Positions 1 to 6,650 of a DNA stretch of 11,150 nt are shown here, one piece after another. The stretch comes from Oscillospiraceae bacterium (GTDB lineage Bacteria > Bacillota > Clostridia > Oscillospirales > Acutalibacteraceae), in the NCBI GenBank assembly GCA_003517915.1, contig DOZQ01000004.1:23670-34819 (forward strand). The letters are read 5' to 3'. A program made the translations under genes and the position numbers. The notes below the pieces were generated by a model that worked only from the letters and a program-made list of their open reading frames with translations, did not search any database and was not told the origin of the DNA. Numbering within the stretch: position 1 is the first letter of the stretch; every line of letters starts with the position of its first letter.

Positions 1-22
1 CTCGGTTTTGAAATGGTTCTAG

Positions 23-28
23 TATAAA
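23..28 (+). promoter_or_regulatory. possible -10 element for the plus-strand gene
   Basis: TATAAA lies about 60 bases upstream of the preferred TTG start at 90, in an AT-rich stretch. A matching -35 would fall at about bases 1-6, where the sequence (CTCGGT) is a poor match, or just outside the window. This is a weak candidate based on one hexamer only. Confidence 0.25.
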
Positions 29-89
29 ATTGGTTTTTGCACATCAAAATCATCAACGAAACAACTGCCCCACAAGGAGGGGAGGACGC

Positions 90-656
90 TTGCATCATCA
101 CGACGACCATGACGTAAAAATATTTGACGGTCTTACCCGCCATAACGCAAAGCCAGTCTCCTCTTTCGATGTAAGCGACATTGAGCGGGAACTGGAAGCA
201 GCCAGAGAAAGCGGTAAAACCGACATTGCACGGAGGCTTGGCAGGCAGCTGGCAATGAGTCTGCATGAGCAGAAGGGACTGCACCGATTCGGTGCGGACG
301 ACTGTGACGAGTCGACAGTCGGCATTCAAAGGAAGCTTCTTTTGGCTTTTTGCATCGACAACTGTATAGATCAGGCCGGTCTCGGGAGCGTTCTTGAGGG
401 GATTGTCATCAATTCCTTTTACGAAAACCTCAGTCGACTGGATCCGGCTCTCTACAACGATATACGTCAGTCGGGCGCTTTGTCCTTCTATTTTTTGGCG
501 GGACGCAGGGGCGGTGATAGTGAACGTCATATAGCGAATACTTTCGCCATGCTCTGCGGCTATGACGGCAACCACATTTTCGAGGAATACGGCGAGGCGC
601 TCTACTCCAAATTCACGGCTACGGTGGCGGCTAAAATCAAAAACACGGGATTATAG
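90..656 (+). CDS. uncharacterised protein, 188 aa, family not recognised
   Basis: I do not recognise this protein. The frame stays open upstream to a TTG at 30, but TTG at 90 is the better start because a strong SD (AAGGAGGGGAGG, about 75-86) sits just before it and nothing similar precedes base 30. From TTG 90 the protein begins with a His/Asp cluster (HHHDDHD). A polar region with an Arg/Glu-rich helix follows (roughly residues 27-60, ending near the motif SLHEQKGL), then a more hydrophobic C-terminal half containing CIDNCID and INSFYENLSRLDP. I see no signal peptide, no convincing membrane helix and no catalytic motif, so it is probably a soluble, mostly helical cytoplasmic protein. It is the only plus-strand gene here, and it converges on the ispH-rpsA operon with a shared terminator. 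Base composition resembles its neighbours, so nothing points to recent transfer. I am sure it is a real gene; its function is unknown. Confidence 0.8.
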   Translation: MHHHDDHDVKIFDGLTRHNAKPVSSFDVSDIERELEAARESGKTDIARRLGRQLAMSLHEQKGLHRFGADDCDESTVGIQRKLLLAFCIDNCIDQAGLGSVLEGIVINSFYENLSRLDPALYNDIRQSGALSFYFLAGRRGGDSERHIANTFAMLCGYDGNHIFEEYGEALYSKFTATVAAKIKNTGL

Positions 657-660
657 TTAA

Positions 661-697
661 GAGAGGTTGTCATAATTTCATCTTATGACGACCCCTC
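661..697 (+). other. imperfect hairpin directly after the stop codon
   Basis: Left arm 661-675 pairs with right arm 683-697 over 15 positions, with one A/C mismatch and one G·T wobble, around a 7-base loop. It begins four bases after the TAG at 654-656. No T-tract follows on either strand, so it is not an intrinsic terminator by itself. It may protect the 3' end of the mRNA or help the terminator just downstream. Its left arm can also pair with the left arm of that terminator (667-675 with 722-730, nine exact pairs), so the two hairpins could exclude one another. Confidence 0.5.
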
Positions 698-710
698 CTA
701 GAGCAACTTA

Positions 711-751
711 AAAAACTCCTGTTATGACAAATTGACATAACAGGAGTTTTT
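711..751. terminator. bidirectional intrinsic terminator between convergent genes
   Basis: A perfect 16-bp inverted repeat: arms 711-726 (AAAAACTCCTGTTATG) and 736-751, with a 9-base loop. The plus strand reads into a run of five T, and the minus strand into a run of six T. It sits 55 bases after the plus-strand gene and 22 bases after the stop of ispH-rpsA, so it can end transcription from both sides. Confidence 0.92.
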
Positions 752-773
752 ATATTTTAAAAATTTGAAAAGA

Positions 774-2954
774 TTATTCCGCAGGCGCGTTATTAATATC
801 GTCCGGGCTCTGCTCCGCAGGGGGCGTATTGACATCTGCCTGTGTTTCGGGCGCATCAACATCCTTCTGAGCATCATCAGTTGAAGCCACCACCGCATCT
901 GGCTCGGTTATGGGCGGCGCACCCTCTTCGGCGGCGGATTCATCTTCAAGCAACGCGCGGATTGACAGGCTTACGCGTTTCTTGTCAAAGTCTATATCGG
1001 TAATCTTTACATTCATTTTATCGCCAATTTTAAGCACGTCCTGCGGCTTCTCAATGCGACGGTCTGCAATCTGCGAGATGTGGATCAGCCCGTCTATGCC
1101 GGGCAGAATGTTCGCGAACGCGCCGTAGGCCGCCATATTGACAATCGTCGCCGGCACGACCGAACCCACGGGGTAATCTCTTTTCAGAACCTCCCAAGGG
1201 TTATCCTCGGTCTTTTTATAACCCAGCGATATCTTCTTTTTCTCCGTATCTATATCCTTAATGAAAACCTCGACGGTGTCGCCAACATTTATAACCTCAC
1301 TAGGATGCTTGATACGTACCCAAGAAAGCTCGGAAATATGCACCATACCGTCCACTCCGCCCAAATCGACAAACGCGCCGTAGCTGGTTATGGACTTGAC
1401 CTTGCCGGTATATATCTTGCCGACCTCCGCCGTTTCCCAAAAGACCTTTTCCTGCTCCTTGCGCAGCTCACGAGCCACCGAACGGATTGAGCCGACCGCA
1501 CGGCGCCCCCGGTTTATCTCAATAATCCTGAACTTCACCTTGGTTCTCAGCATATCCTCAAGCGGCTCGTTTCTCGACATGGTTGCCTGAGAAGCGGGCA
1601 CAAACACGCGCACACCGTTTGAGACGACGATCACGCCGCCCTTGATGACCTCGGTTACGGTACCTTCCAATATATCCTCGGAGTCTTTCGCGGCTACGAT
1701 ATCGTCCCAACCCTGTTTGGAGTCAAAGCGGCGCTTAGAAAGCATAACGGTACCTTCCTGATCGTTAGTCCGCATTACAATCAGATCGATGGTATCGCCC
1801 ACCTTGCAAATGTCTTCAGGCTTTACAGCCGCGTCGTTGGATAATTCATTCAAAGGAACAAATCCGGCGTGCTTGCGTCCAATGTCGACTTGAATCTCGG
1901 TCGGCCCTATGGACATAACCACACCTTTAACCTTCTGATCAGTGTTTAAATTATTGAGAGAAGCTTCCAGTGCTTCCTCAAAAGTCATTTCATCAAAAGA
2001 CTTTTTCGCGTTCTCCTCTCCTACAGAATTTTCCGCCCCTGTCTCCTGCGCGTTTTCCGGCGCTACAGGCGCTTTTTCGTTTTCGTTGCCTTCCGTAGAA
2101 TTAAACATCTCAGACATGGTTTCGACTACCTCCTTTATTATCCAAGCGGGTGTGGACGCACCCGCAGTAACGCCGATAACCGGCACGCCACCAAGCTCTT
2201 CCGCCTTTGGAAGCTCTTCGGCTGTCTCAATATGATAGGTTACGGCATTCGGCTCGCATACTTCCGCCAATTTTCGGGTATTCGAGCTTTTTTTGCCACC
2301 GACAACAACCATCACGTCACACCTTTTTGAAAGCGCTTCAGCCTCCGATTGCCGCCTGAATGTAGCATTACATATTGTATCAAAAATTTTCGCGTTTGTA
2401 TATACCCTTTTTAAGGTTTTTTGACAAATTAGCCATGCTTTTGAGTGAAAAGTTGTCTGTGCCACCGCGACTACCGGTTTATTATGTAATTCTGGGTGTG
2501 TTTTTATCAGCTTTTCAAGATCATGTTCACTTCCAAATATATAAGAATCGCCCGCACAATAGCCGCGTATGCCTATAAGCTCCGGATGGCTCTCGTCCCC
2601 CGCTATAAGCACCGCCGCGCCGTTTTTCGACGCCCTTTCGACAATGGTGTGGATTTTTCTCACATACGGGCAGGTGGCGTCACGGTATTCGATTTTGCTG
2701 GCTTTTATCTTTTCGAGCATCTCAGCCGGAATACCGTGCGATCTTATAACCAGCACACTGCCGTGCGGCGTCTGGCGCGGTTCCTCAAGCGTTACGACCC
2801 CGCGCTCGGTTAGACGCCTTACGATTTGCGGGTTGTGGATGATCTCACCCAAGGTGCACACGCGGCGGCCTTCGTCCAGCAGCTTTTCAACCAGACTTAC
2901 GACCCTGTCCACCCCAAAGCAAAATCCCGCCGTTTTCGCGACCTCAATTTTCAA
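774..2954 (-). CDS. ispH: 4-hydroxy-3-methylbut-2-enyl diphosphate reductase fused to S1-type RNA-binding protein (IspH–S1)
   Basis: Bifunctional fusion of 726 aa. Residues 1-280 are IspH (LytB), the [4Fe-4S] reductase that makes IPP and DMAPP from HMBPP in the last MEP-pathway step. The three cluster cysteines are present: C12 (AGFCFGV), C95 (DATCPYV) and C195 (ICNATF). So are the substrate-binding residues H40, H123 and E125 (SHPE), the QTT near 167, SSN at 223-225 and the ASTP loop near 267. An acidic, Asn/Glu-rich linker (about 285-325) leads to four S1 (OB-fold) repeats at roughly 339-409, 426-493, 511-580 and 596-667. Repeats 3 and 4 are the most canonical (SYGAFVDLGGVDGMVHISEL and AYGAFANILPGIDGLIHISQI). 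An acidic, Pro-rich tail ends the protein. The start is TTG 2954: GGGAGG precedes it by seven bases, it overlaps the plsC stop (TTGA), and it puts the first cysteine at position 12 as in E. coli IspH. This fusion is known in Clostridia and annotated ispH/rpsA. It is the last gene of its operon. A strong internal SD lies at the domain junction (separate entry). Confidence 0.96.
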   Translation of the reverse strand: MKIEVAKTAGFCFGVDRVVSLVEKLLDEGRRVCTLGEIIHNPQIVRRLTERGVVTLEEPRQTPHGSVLVIRSHGIPAEMLEKIKASKIEYRDATCPYVRKIHTIVERASKNGAAVLIAGDESHPELIGIRGYCAGDSYIFGSEHDLEKLIKTHPELHNKPVVAVAQTTFHSKAWLICQKTLKRVYTNAKIFDTICNATFRRQSEAEALSKRCDVMVVVGGKKSSNTRKLAEVCEPNAVTYHIETAEELPKAEELGGVPVIGVTAGASTPAWIIKEVVETMSEMFNSTEGNENEKAPVAPENAQETGAENSVGEENAKKSFDEMTFEEALEASLNNLNTDQKVKGVVMSIGPTEIQVDIGRKHAGFVPLNELSNDAAVKPEDICKVGDTIDLIVMRTNDQEGTVMLSKRRFDSKQGWDDIVAAKDSEDILEGTVTEVIKGGVIVVSNGVRVFVPASQATMSRNEPLEDMLRTKVKFRIIEINRGRRAVGSIRSVARELRKEQEKVFWETAEVGKIYTGKVKSITSYGAFVDLGGVDGMVHISELSWVRIKHPSEVINVGDTVEVFIKDIDTEKKKISLGYKKTEDNPWEVLKRDYPVGSVVPATIVNMAAYGAFANILPGIDGLIHISQIADRRIEKPQDVLKIGDKMNVKITDIDFDKKRVSLSIRALLEDESAAEEGAPPITEPDAVVASTDDAQKDVDAPETQADVNTPPAEQSPDDINNAPAE
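2115..2136 (-). promoter_or_regulatory. candidate internal ribosome binding site and ATG at the IspH/S1 junction
   Basis: On the minus strand AAAGGAGGT (2136-2128) matches the 16S anti-SD over nine bases and is followed, ten bases after its last T, by an in-frame ATG (2117-2115). This ATG is Met280 of the fusion, exactly where the IspH domain ends and the acidic linker begins. Starting here would give a free S1 protein of 447 aa with all four S1 repeats. The gap from GGAGG to ATG (11 bases) is at the long end of the useful range. The bases also encode Lys-Glu-Val in the IspH C-terminal helix, so chance cannot be excluded. Confidence 0.5.
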
Positions 2955-3529
2955 TTTCCCGCCTCCCAAAGGGCTCGGATTTCCTCCATTATACGACCCG
3001 CCGCCGCCTTGATCTCGCTCGGAAGTCCCTGTTTAACCGCGAGCTCCCCGTTTGGGATAATTTTGCCGATACGGACGGTCACCCGCCTGAAGGGACGTAT
3101 TTTGCCTTTCACCGCAATCGCCGCCGGCAGCACGTCCGCTCCGGTCTGCGCGGCAATCATCGCCACGCCGGATTTTGCGCGCTGCGGCGTCAGATCCTTT
3201 GAACGCGTACCCTCCGGGAAAATCCCCATTATGCGGCCCTGTTTTATAATGTCCTCTCCCGTGTGGATTCCGCTTTGACCGCCCGCGCCGCGCCTGACCG
3301 GAAACGCGCCCAGAGATTTCAGCAGCCAGCCCAAAAACCGGTGATTAAACAGCTCCTCTTTAGCCATATAAAACACAGGACGTTTCACGGCAAGCGACAG
3401 ATAAACCGGATCCATATAGGAGATGTGGTTACAGCAAAGCACAATCCCCCCTGTTTTGGGGACATTCTCTCTTCCCACAATCTTCATGGGAAAAATAAAA
3501 AACAGCACCGCCCTTACCGTAATTAACAA
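2951..3529 (-). CDS. plsC: 1-acyl-sn-glycerol-3-phosphate acyltransferase (PlsC/LPLAT family)
   Basis: PlsC-type acyltransferase, which transfers an acyl group to lysophosphatidic acid to form phosphatidic acid at the cytoplasmic membrane face. The catalytic HX4D box is NHISYMD (H35, D40 from the TTG at 3529). The phosphate-binding motif FPEGTRS is at 104-110, with FPVRRG (76-81) before it and a PAAIAV segment near 135-140. A hydrophobic stretch at residues 1-15 should anchor it to the membrane. At 192 aa it fits the short bacterial PlsC group. The start is uncertain. TTG 3529 has no visible SD, and the frame is open further upstream. CTG 3550 would add seven residues (LRFLYSI) and has a G-rich stretch eight bases before it, but CTG starts are rare. 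Translation may instead depend on coupling to cmk, whose stop is at 3553-3555. The 3' end overlaps the ispH start. Family assignment is sure; the acyl acceptor is inferred. Confidence 0.9.
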   Translation of the reverse strand: MLITVRAVLFFIFPMKIVGRENVPKTGGIVLCCNHISYMDPVYLSLAVKRPVFYMAKEELFNHRFLGWLLKSLGAFPVRRGAGGQSGIHTGEDIIKQGRIMGIFPEGTRSKDLTPQRAKSGVAMIAAQTGADVLPAAIAVKGKIRPFRRVTVRIGKIIPNGELAVKQGLPSEIKAAAGRIMEEIRALWEAGN

Positions 3530-3552
3530 AATGGAATATAAAAATCTCAGCT

Positions 3553-4230
3553 TTACCGCCCCCCGACATTTATGCGCTCGCTCACCACCGAATACAACCT
3601 CTCCATAGACTGCTCTTTTTCCATGCCGGTCGTGTCGATCAGCACCGCGTCATGAGCCTTTCTCAGCGGCGCAGTCTCGCGGTGAGTGTCGTTGTAATCC
3701 CGGCGGCGCATATCCGAAAGCACCTCGCTGTAATCCGCCTTTATTCCTTGTTTTTCCAGCTGACTCAGGCGGCGCTGGGCGCGCTCCTTCACATCAGCCG
3801 TCAAAAAGATTTTTAACGTCGCGTTCGGCAGCACGACCGTTCCAATATCTCTGCCGTCCATAATCACATTGCTTTGCTCAGCAATTTTACGCTGCAATTC
3901 CAGCAAAAAATCCCTTACCGTCGGATGCGCCGACACGTCCGACGCAGCCATTGACACCTCCGGCGCACGTATCTCCTCTCCGATCTCGTTTCCATTGAGA
4001 TAAATGCGCTGGCTTCCGTCCCTGTGCTCCAGTCGGATATCTAGCCCCTTAAGGCTTTCGGCCACTGCCTCCGAATCTTTTGTCTCGATCTTTTTTTCGA
4101 GCATATACAGCCCAATAGTGCGGTAGAGTGCCCCCGTATCCGCATAGATATATCCAAGCCTGTCCGCCAGCGCTTTCGCGAGCGTGCTTTTGCCCGCACC
4201 GGACGGCCCGTCAACGGCAATGCTAATCAT
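3553..4230 (-). CDS. cmk: (d)CMP kinase (cytidylate kinase)
   Basis: Cytidylate kinase phosphorylates CMP and dCMP to the diphosphates with ATP. It is cytoplasmic and recycles CMP released by RNA decay and by phospholipid synthesis. The P-loop is GPSGAGKST (residues 8-16), followed by the conserved DTGALYR (31-37), DGRDIGTVV in the middle and the C-terminal RRDYNDTHRETAPL segment typical of bacterial Cmk. At 225 aa it has the usual length. Two ATG starts are possible. ATG 4230 has AGGA nine bases upstream. ATG 4239 adds three residues and aligns with the longer N-terminus of B. subtilis Cmk, with GGAGG 12 bases upstream. I prefer 4230, with moderate certainty; the frame is open further upstream only as an overlap of the preceding gene. 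The gene lies just after the flavoprotein stop (4244) and before plsC. Its last codons contain a run of six G (3564-3559) from which a -1 shift would enter the plsC frame. Confidence 0.95.
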   Translation of the reverse strand: MISIAVDGPSGAGKSTLAKALADRLGYIYADTGALYRTIGLYMLEKKIETKDSEAVAESLKGLDIRLEHRDGSQRIYLNGNEIGEEIRAPEVSMAASDVSAHPTVRDFLLELQRKIAEQSNVIMDGRDIGTVVLPNATLKIFLTADVKERAQRRLSQLEKQGIKADYSEVLSDMRRRDYNDTHRETAPLRKAHDAVLIDTTGMEKEQSMERLYSVVSERINVGGR

Positions 4231-4243
4231 ATCTCCCATTCCT

Positions 4244-5491
4244 TTACTCTTCCTCCGGCTCCGCCGCGGCCAAGCCCGCCAAAAATCCTGTGGAAAACGC
4301 GATTTGCAGATTGTAGCCACCGGTGTAGGCATCCACATCCAGCACCTCTCCCGCAAAAAGCAGACCCTTTATCAGCTTCGAGCGCATGTCCCTTGGGGAT
4401 ATTTCTCCCACCTGCACCCCGCCGCTAGTCACGACCGCTTCATCTATCGGCCTGAATTCCTTTACGGTCATCCTGAAATCCTTCAAAAGCAAGACCAGCC
4501 TGCGGCGCATTTCCCTTGTAATCTGGTGCACCTTGAGCGACGGCGGAATCCTTGACCGCTTTACCATGACCGGTACAAGCTTTTTGGGCAGTAAATCGCT
4601 CAGCGCGTTTATATAGTCCTTTGAAGCATATTTCAAAAAATCCTCCTGCACGCGCAGATCCAGGCGTTCTATTGTCAGCGCGGGCTTCAGATCCAGCGAC
4701 AGCCGGTAACGCCCGTCGGACATATCCCGCAGGTGGGCGCTGGCGCTTAAAATAACCGGCCCCGAAACACCAAAATGGGTGAACATAAGCCCCCCGAAAT
4801 CCTTGTAAACCGCCCTGTCCTTAAGCTTATCCAAAACCAAAAGACCCGTATTGCGCAGGCTCAGCCCCACCAGATTAGACACAAACCCTTCCCGGACAAC
4901 CAGCGGCACCAGCGACGGCACGGGCGGCACAACCGAATGTCCCGCTTGCTCCGCGAGCGTATATCCGTCGCCCGTAGAACCGGTAACCGGATAGCTTTTG
5001 CCGCCTGTGGCCACTATAACATTATTCGCATACAGTTTTTCCCCGTCCTCAAGGGATATACCCCGCACGCGTCCTTCGTCTTTCAAAAACGAAACAGCGC
5101 GTCCTTGACGAAAGCGCACCCCGCAGCGCCGCGCTTCCCCGACAATCGCGTCAACAATATCCACCGCGCGGTCGGAAGCGGGAAATACCCGGCGTCCTCT
5201 TTCGGTTTTCAGCGGCACTCCCATCTCTTCAAACCAGTTCATAACATCCCCGGGCATAAATTTTGAAAACGCGGTATATAAAAACCGTCCGTTTTTGGTC
5301 ATATTCTCAATGAGCTCCGGCAATTCCGCTTTGTTGGTAAGATTGCAGCGCCCTTTCCCGGTAAGCATCAGCTTTCGCGCGGGGCGGGCGTTCCTTTCGA
5401 CCAGCGTAACCATGACGCCTTTTTTCGCGGCGGTGATGGCCGCCGTCAAACCTGCGGGTCCCCCGCCGACAACAATACAGCTTGTCTCCAT
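4244..5491 (-). CDS. NAD(P)/FAD-dependent oxidoreductase, BaiN/HI0933 (aminoacetone-oxidase-like) family
   Basis: Flavoprotein of 415 aa, the usual size for the HI0933/YhiN/BaiN family. The N-terminus has the FAD-binding Rossmann motif VVGGGPAGLTAA (7-18), an acidic strand end at ERNARPARK and the family signature GKGRCNLTN (45-53). RVFPASDRAVDIVDA follows, then the second nucleotide-contact segment VIVATGGKSYPVTGSTGDGY. The C-terminal signature runs from TSGGVQVGEI through GLLFAGEVLDVDAYTGGYNLQ to FSTGFLAG. The family is widespread but its physiological substrate is mostly unknown; one member (BaiN) was linked to bile acid dehydroxylation, which should not be assumed here. ATG 5491 has AAAGGA about eight bases upstream. 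It is the first gene of the cmk–plsC–ispH operon, directly behind a promoter. Family call is confident; the reaction is not. Confidence 0.9.
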   Translation of the reverse strand: METSCIVVGGGPAGLTAAITAAKKGVMVTLVERNARPARKLMLTGKGRCNLTNKAELPELIENMTKNGRFLYTAFSKFMPGDVMNWFEEMGVPLKTERGRRVFPASDRAVDIVDAIVGEARRCGVRFRQGRAVSFLKDEGRVRGISLEDGEKLYANNVIVATGGKSYPVTGSTGDGYTLAEQAGHSVVPPVPSLVPLVVREGFVSNLVGLSLRNTGLLVLDKLKDRAVYKDFGGLMFTHFGVSGPVILSASAHLRDMSDGRYRLSLDLKPALTIERLDLRVQEDFLKYASKDYINALSDLLPKKLVPVMVKRSRIPPSLKVHQITREMRRRLVLLLKDFRMTVKEFRPIDEAVVTSGGVQVGEISPRDMRSKLIKGLLFAGEVLDVDAYTGGYNLQIAFSTGFLAGLAAAEPEEE

Positions 5492-5515
5492 CGGATCTTC
5501 CTTTCCGACAGTGTT

Positions 5516-5545
5516 ATATTAAATATATTACTCTGTAAAAGTCAA
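5516..5545 (-). promoter_or_regulatory. promoter of the flavoprotein–cmk–plsC–ispH operon
   Basis: On the minus strand TTGACT (5545-5540, five of six to consensus -35) is followed after 18 bases by TAATAT (5521-5516, four of six to -10). Transcription would begin around 5509, giving a short leader that just holds the SD of the flavoprotein gene. The -35 overlaps the T-run of the preceding terminator. Confidence 0.6.
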
Positions 5546-5580
5546 AAAATCAAGCTTGCACAATAATTACTGCGCAAGCT
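5544..5580 (-). terminator. intrinsic terminator of the four-gene operon, overlapping the end of its last gene
   Basis: Arms 5580-5571 and 5562-5553 form a 10-bp stem with one G·T wobble and an 8-base loop. On the minus strand it is followed by TTGATTTTTTGA. The stem's first arm encodes the last residues of the DUF4430-type protein, and its TAA stop (5569-5567) lies in the loop. Confidence 0.8.
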
Positions 5581-6055
5581 CCGGGGGCATGCCTATGTCC
5601 TCACCCATATTCTCGGTATACAAAAGCTCCACGATGTCTCCGTCGTAAATGTTTGTAATTCCAGCGCTTTCAAAAACGCTCATGAATTCCCCGTTTACAC
5701 GCATTACCCAAAAACCCTCGGCACCGGATTTCTGAGAATTTCCTATACGGAGGATTTCAAGGCTGTCCCCGATGCCGCTGAATTCAAACGGAATGTCTTT
5801 TTTTTCGGTAATATGGTCTATCATATCAAAAACGGTTGCACCGCTTTTTATGCCCATTTCGGTGCGTTCCAGCACTACCTCTCCCCCTGCGCCTACAATC
5901 TTAATCGTCGCGCTATGAAACGCTTCATCGGGCGGGGTAACCCGCTCGGTTCCGAAAAAAACCGCATAGAGCGACAGCAAAATCAGTATGGCGGCGACCA
6001 TCAATCTTATAATCACTATGCTTTTTCTTTTTTTGAAATATTCGACAATCTTCAT
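5567..6055 (-). CDS. membrane-anchored DUF4430-type protein
   Basis: Protein of 162 aa with a basic N-terminus (KKRKS), one membrane helix at about 12-35 and no lipobox, so it is probably anchored with its C-terminal part outside the cell. Residues 48-147 look like a DUF4430 domain, the fold related to the C-terminal domain of transcobalamin/intrinsic factor. The recognisable features are TVFDMIDHI (74-82), the FWVMRVNGE segment (115-123) and the closing YDGDIVELLYTE (137-148). Known relatives are extracellular and often act beside uptake systems; ligand binding here is inference. The start is ATG 6055. Its SD is poor (AGGGG about 15 bases upstream), and the preceding stop is 11 bases away, so coupled translation is likely. 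The last codons form part of the operon's terminator. The family call rests on motif pattern and size. Confidence 0.75.
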   Translation of the reverse strand: MKIVEYFKKRKSIVIIRLMVAAILILLSLYAVFFGTERVTPPDEAFHSATIKIVGAGGEVVLERTEMGIKSGATVFDMIDHITEKKDIPFEFSGIGDSLEILRIGNSQKSGAEGFWVMRVNGEFMSVFESAGITNIYDGDIVELLYTENMGEDIGMPPELAQ

Positions 6056-6066
6056 TACTTGGCTTA

Positions 6067-6618
6067 CTAGCCCCTTTTCAGTATTTTTTCTATGGCTGGA
6101 TGCAGCATACGGCAGTAAAGTACAATTACCCGGCTCATCCCGATATCATAAACTACGAAAATAAGATTCGCGGCGATGACGGCCGCTGGATAGACAAATC
6201 CGCCTAAAAAATCAAATGATTCAAAAGGATTTGCCGGTATGCCGAGTATAAAAATCAGCGCGGCGTAGGCCACCGCTCCGGCCGCGTTGAAAATCAGAAG
6301 CTTTATGAGTACCCTCATCCACTTTTGGCCAAGCAGCTCAATGCGGGATTTTACAACAGGATAATATCCCAAAAAGACGACAAAAAAAAGCAACGCCTGT
6401 TTATCCGGCGTCATAAAAGAAAGCAGCGTCACCGCAAAATAAGAGAGCAGCGCCCATTTCCAATTTATTTCAATCACCAGCACCACAAGCAAAAATCCGG
6501 CAAGAGCGGGCGCTGCCAGCGTGGCGACATTTATGAAGGTAAGCAGCATAACCACCGTGCAAAGCGCCGTGACAATACCGCACACCGCAATTTTCCCTGT
6601 TCGTTTCAACTCCGACAC
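6067..6618 (-). CDS. integral membrane protein, six predicted helices, possibly ECF S-component-like
   Basis: Very hydrophobic protein of 183 aa. Likely membrane helices are at about 10-27, 32-50, 54-70, 74-90, 104-126 and 139-160. A conserved-looking loop (TPDKQALLFF, then LGYYPVVK) joins helices three and four, and the C-terminus is short and basic. Size and helix count match S-components of energy-coupling factor vitamin transporters, and small clostridial membrane proteins of this pattern are common, but I see no motif that proves an S-component. No ATPase or EcfT gene is in the window; ECF systems can share these from elsewhere. The start is GTG 6618; AGGA lies only one to two bases before it, so the exact start is uncertain (GTG 6585, with AGGG eight bases upstream, is an alternative). 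It lies between the J-domain gene (31-base gap) and the DUF4430-type gene (11-base gap). Function is unassigned. Confidence 0.75.
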   Translation of the reverse strand: MSELKRTGKIAVCGIVTALCTVVMLLTFINVATLAAPALAGFLLVVLVIEINWKWALLSYFAVTLLSFMTPDKQALLFFVVFLGYYPVVKSRIELLGQKWMRVLIKLLIFNAAGAVAYAALIFILGIPANPFESFDFLGGFVYPAAVIAANLIFVVYDIGMSRVIVLYCRMLHPAIEKILKRG

Positions 6619-6636
6619 TTCCTATTTGAAAAGCAG

Positions 6637-6642
6637 ATTATA
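6637..6642 (-). promoter_or_regulatory. possible internal -10 element before the membrane protein gene
   Basis: A perfect TATAAT lies in the 31-base gap between the J-domain gene and the membrane protein gene, placed for a start about 12 bases before GTG 6618. No good -35 is visible at 16-18 bases (ATCTCC at 17), so this is only a candidate secondary promoter. Confidence 0.25.
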
Positions 6643-6650
6643 GCGTATGA

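Noticed and set aside
774..2954. IspH–S1 fusion as a new gene fusion
   Set aside because: This bifunctional ispH/rpsA architecture is already known in Clostridia; only the internal SD at its junction seemed worth reporting.
2569..3278. Plus-strand open frames of about 105-150 codons across ispH and plsC
   Set aside because: They lie antisense to well-supported genes, have no good SD, and their translations look like low-complexity shadows rich in Ser/Arg/Pro.
4240..4356. Upstream extension of cmk by more than 35 residues
   Set aside because: It runs inside the 3' end of the flavoprotein gene, and the residues before the P-loop do not resemble Cmk; ATG 4230 or 4239 gives the normal family length.
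4775..5266. Plus-strand open frame of 163 codons opposite the flavoprotein gene
   Set aside because: Antisense to a gene with clear family motifs; composition (many His, Arg, Pro) is typical of a shadow frame.
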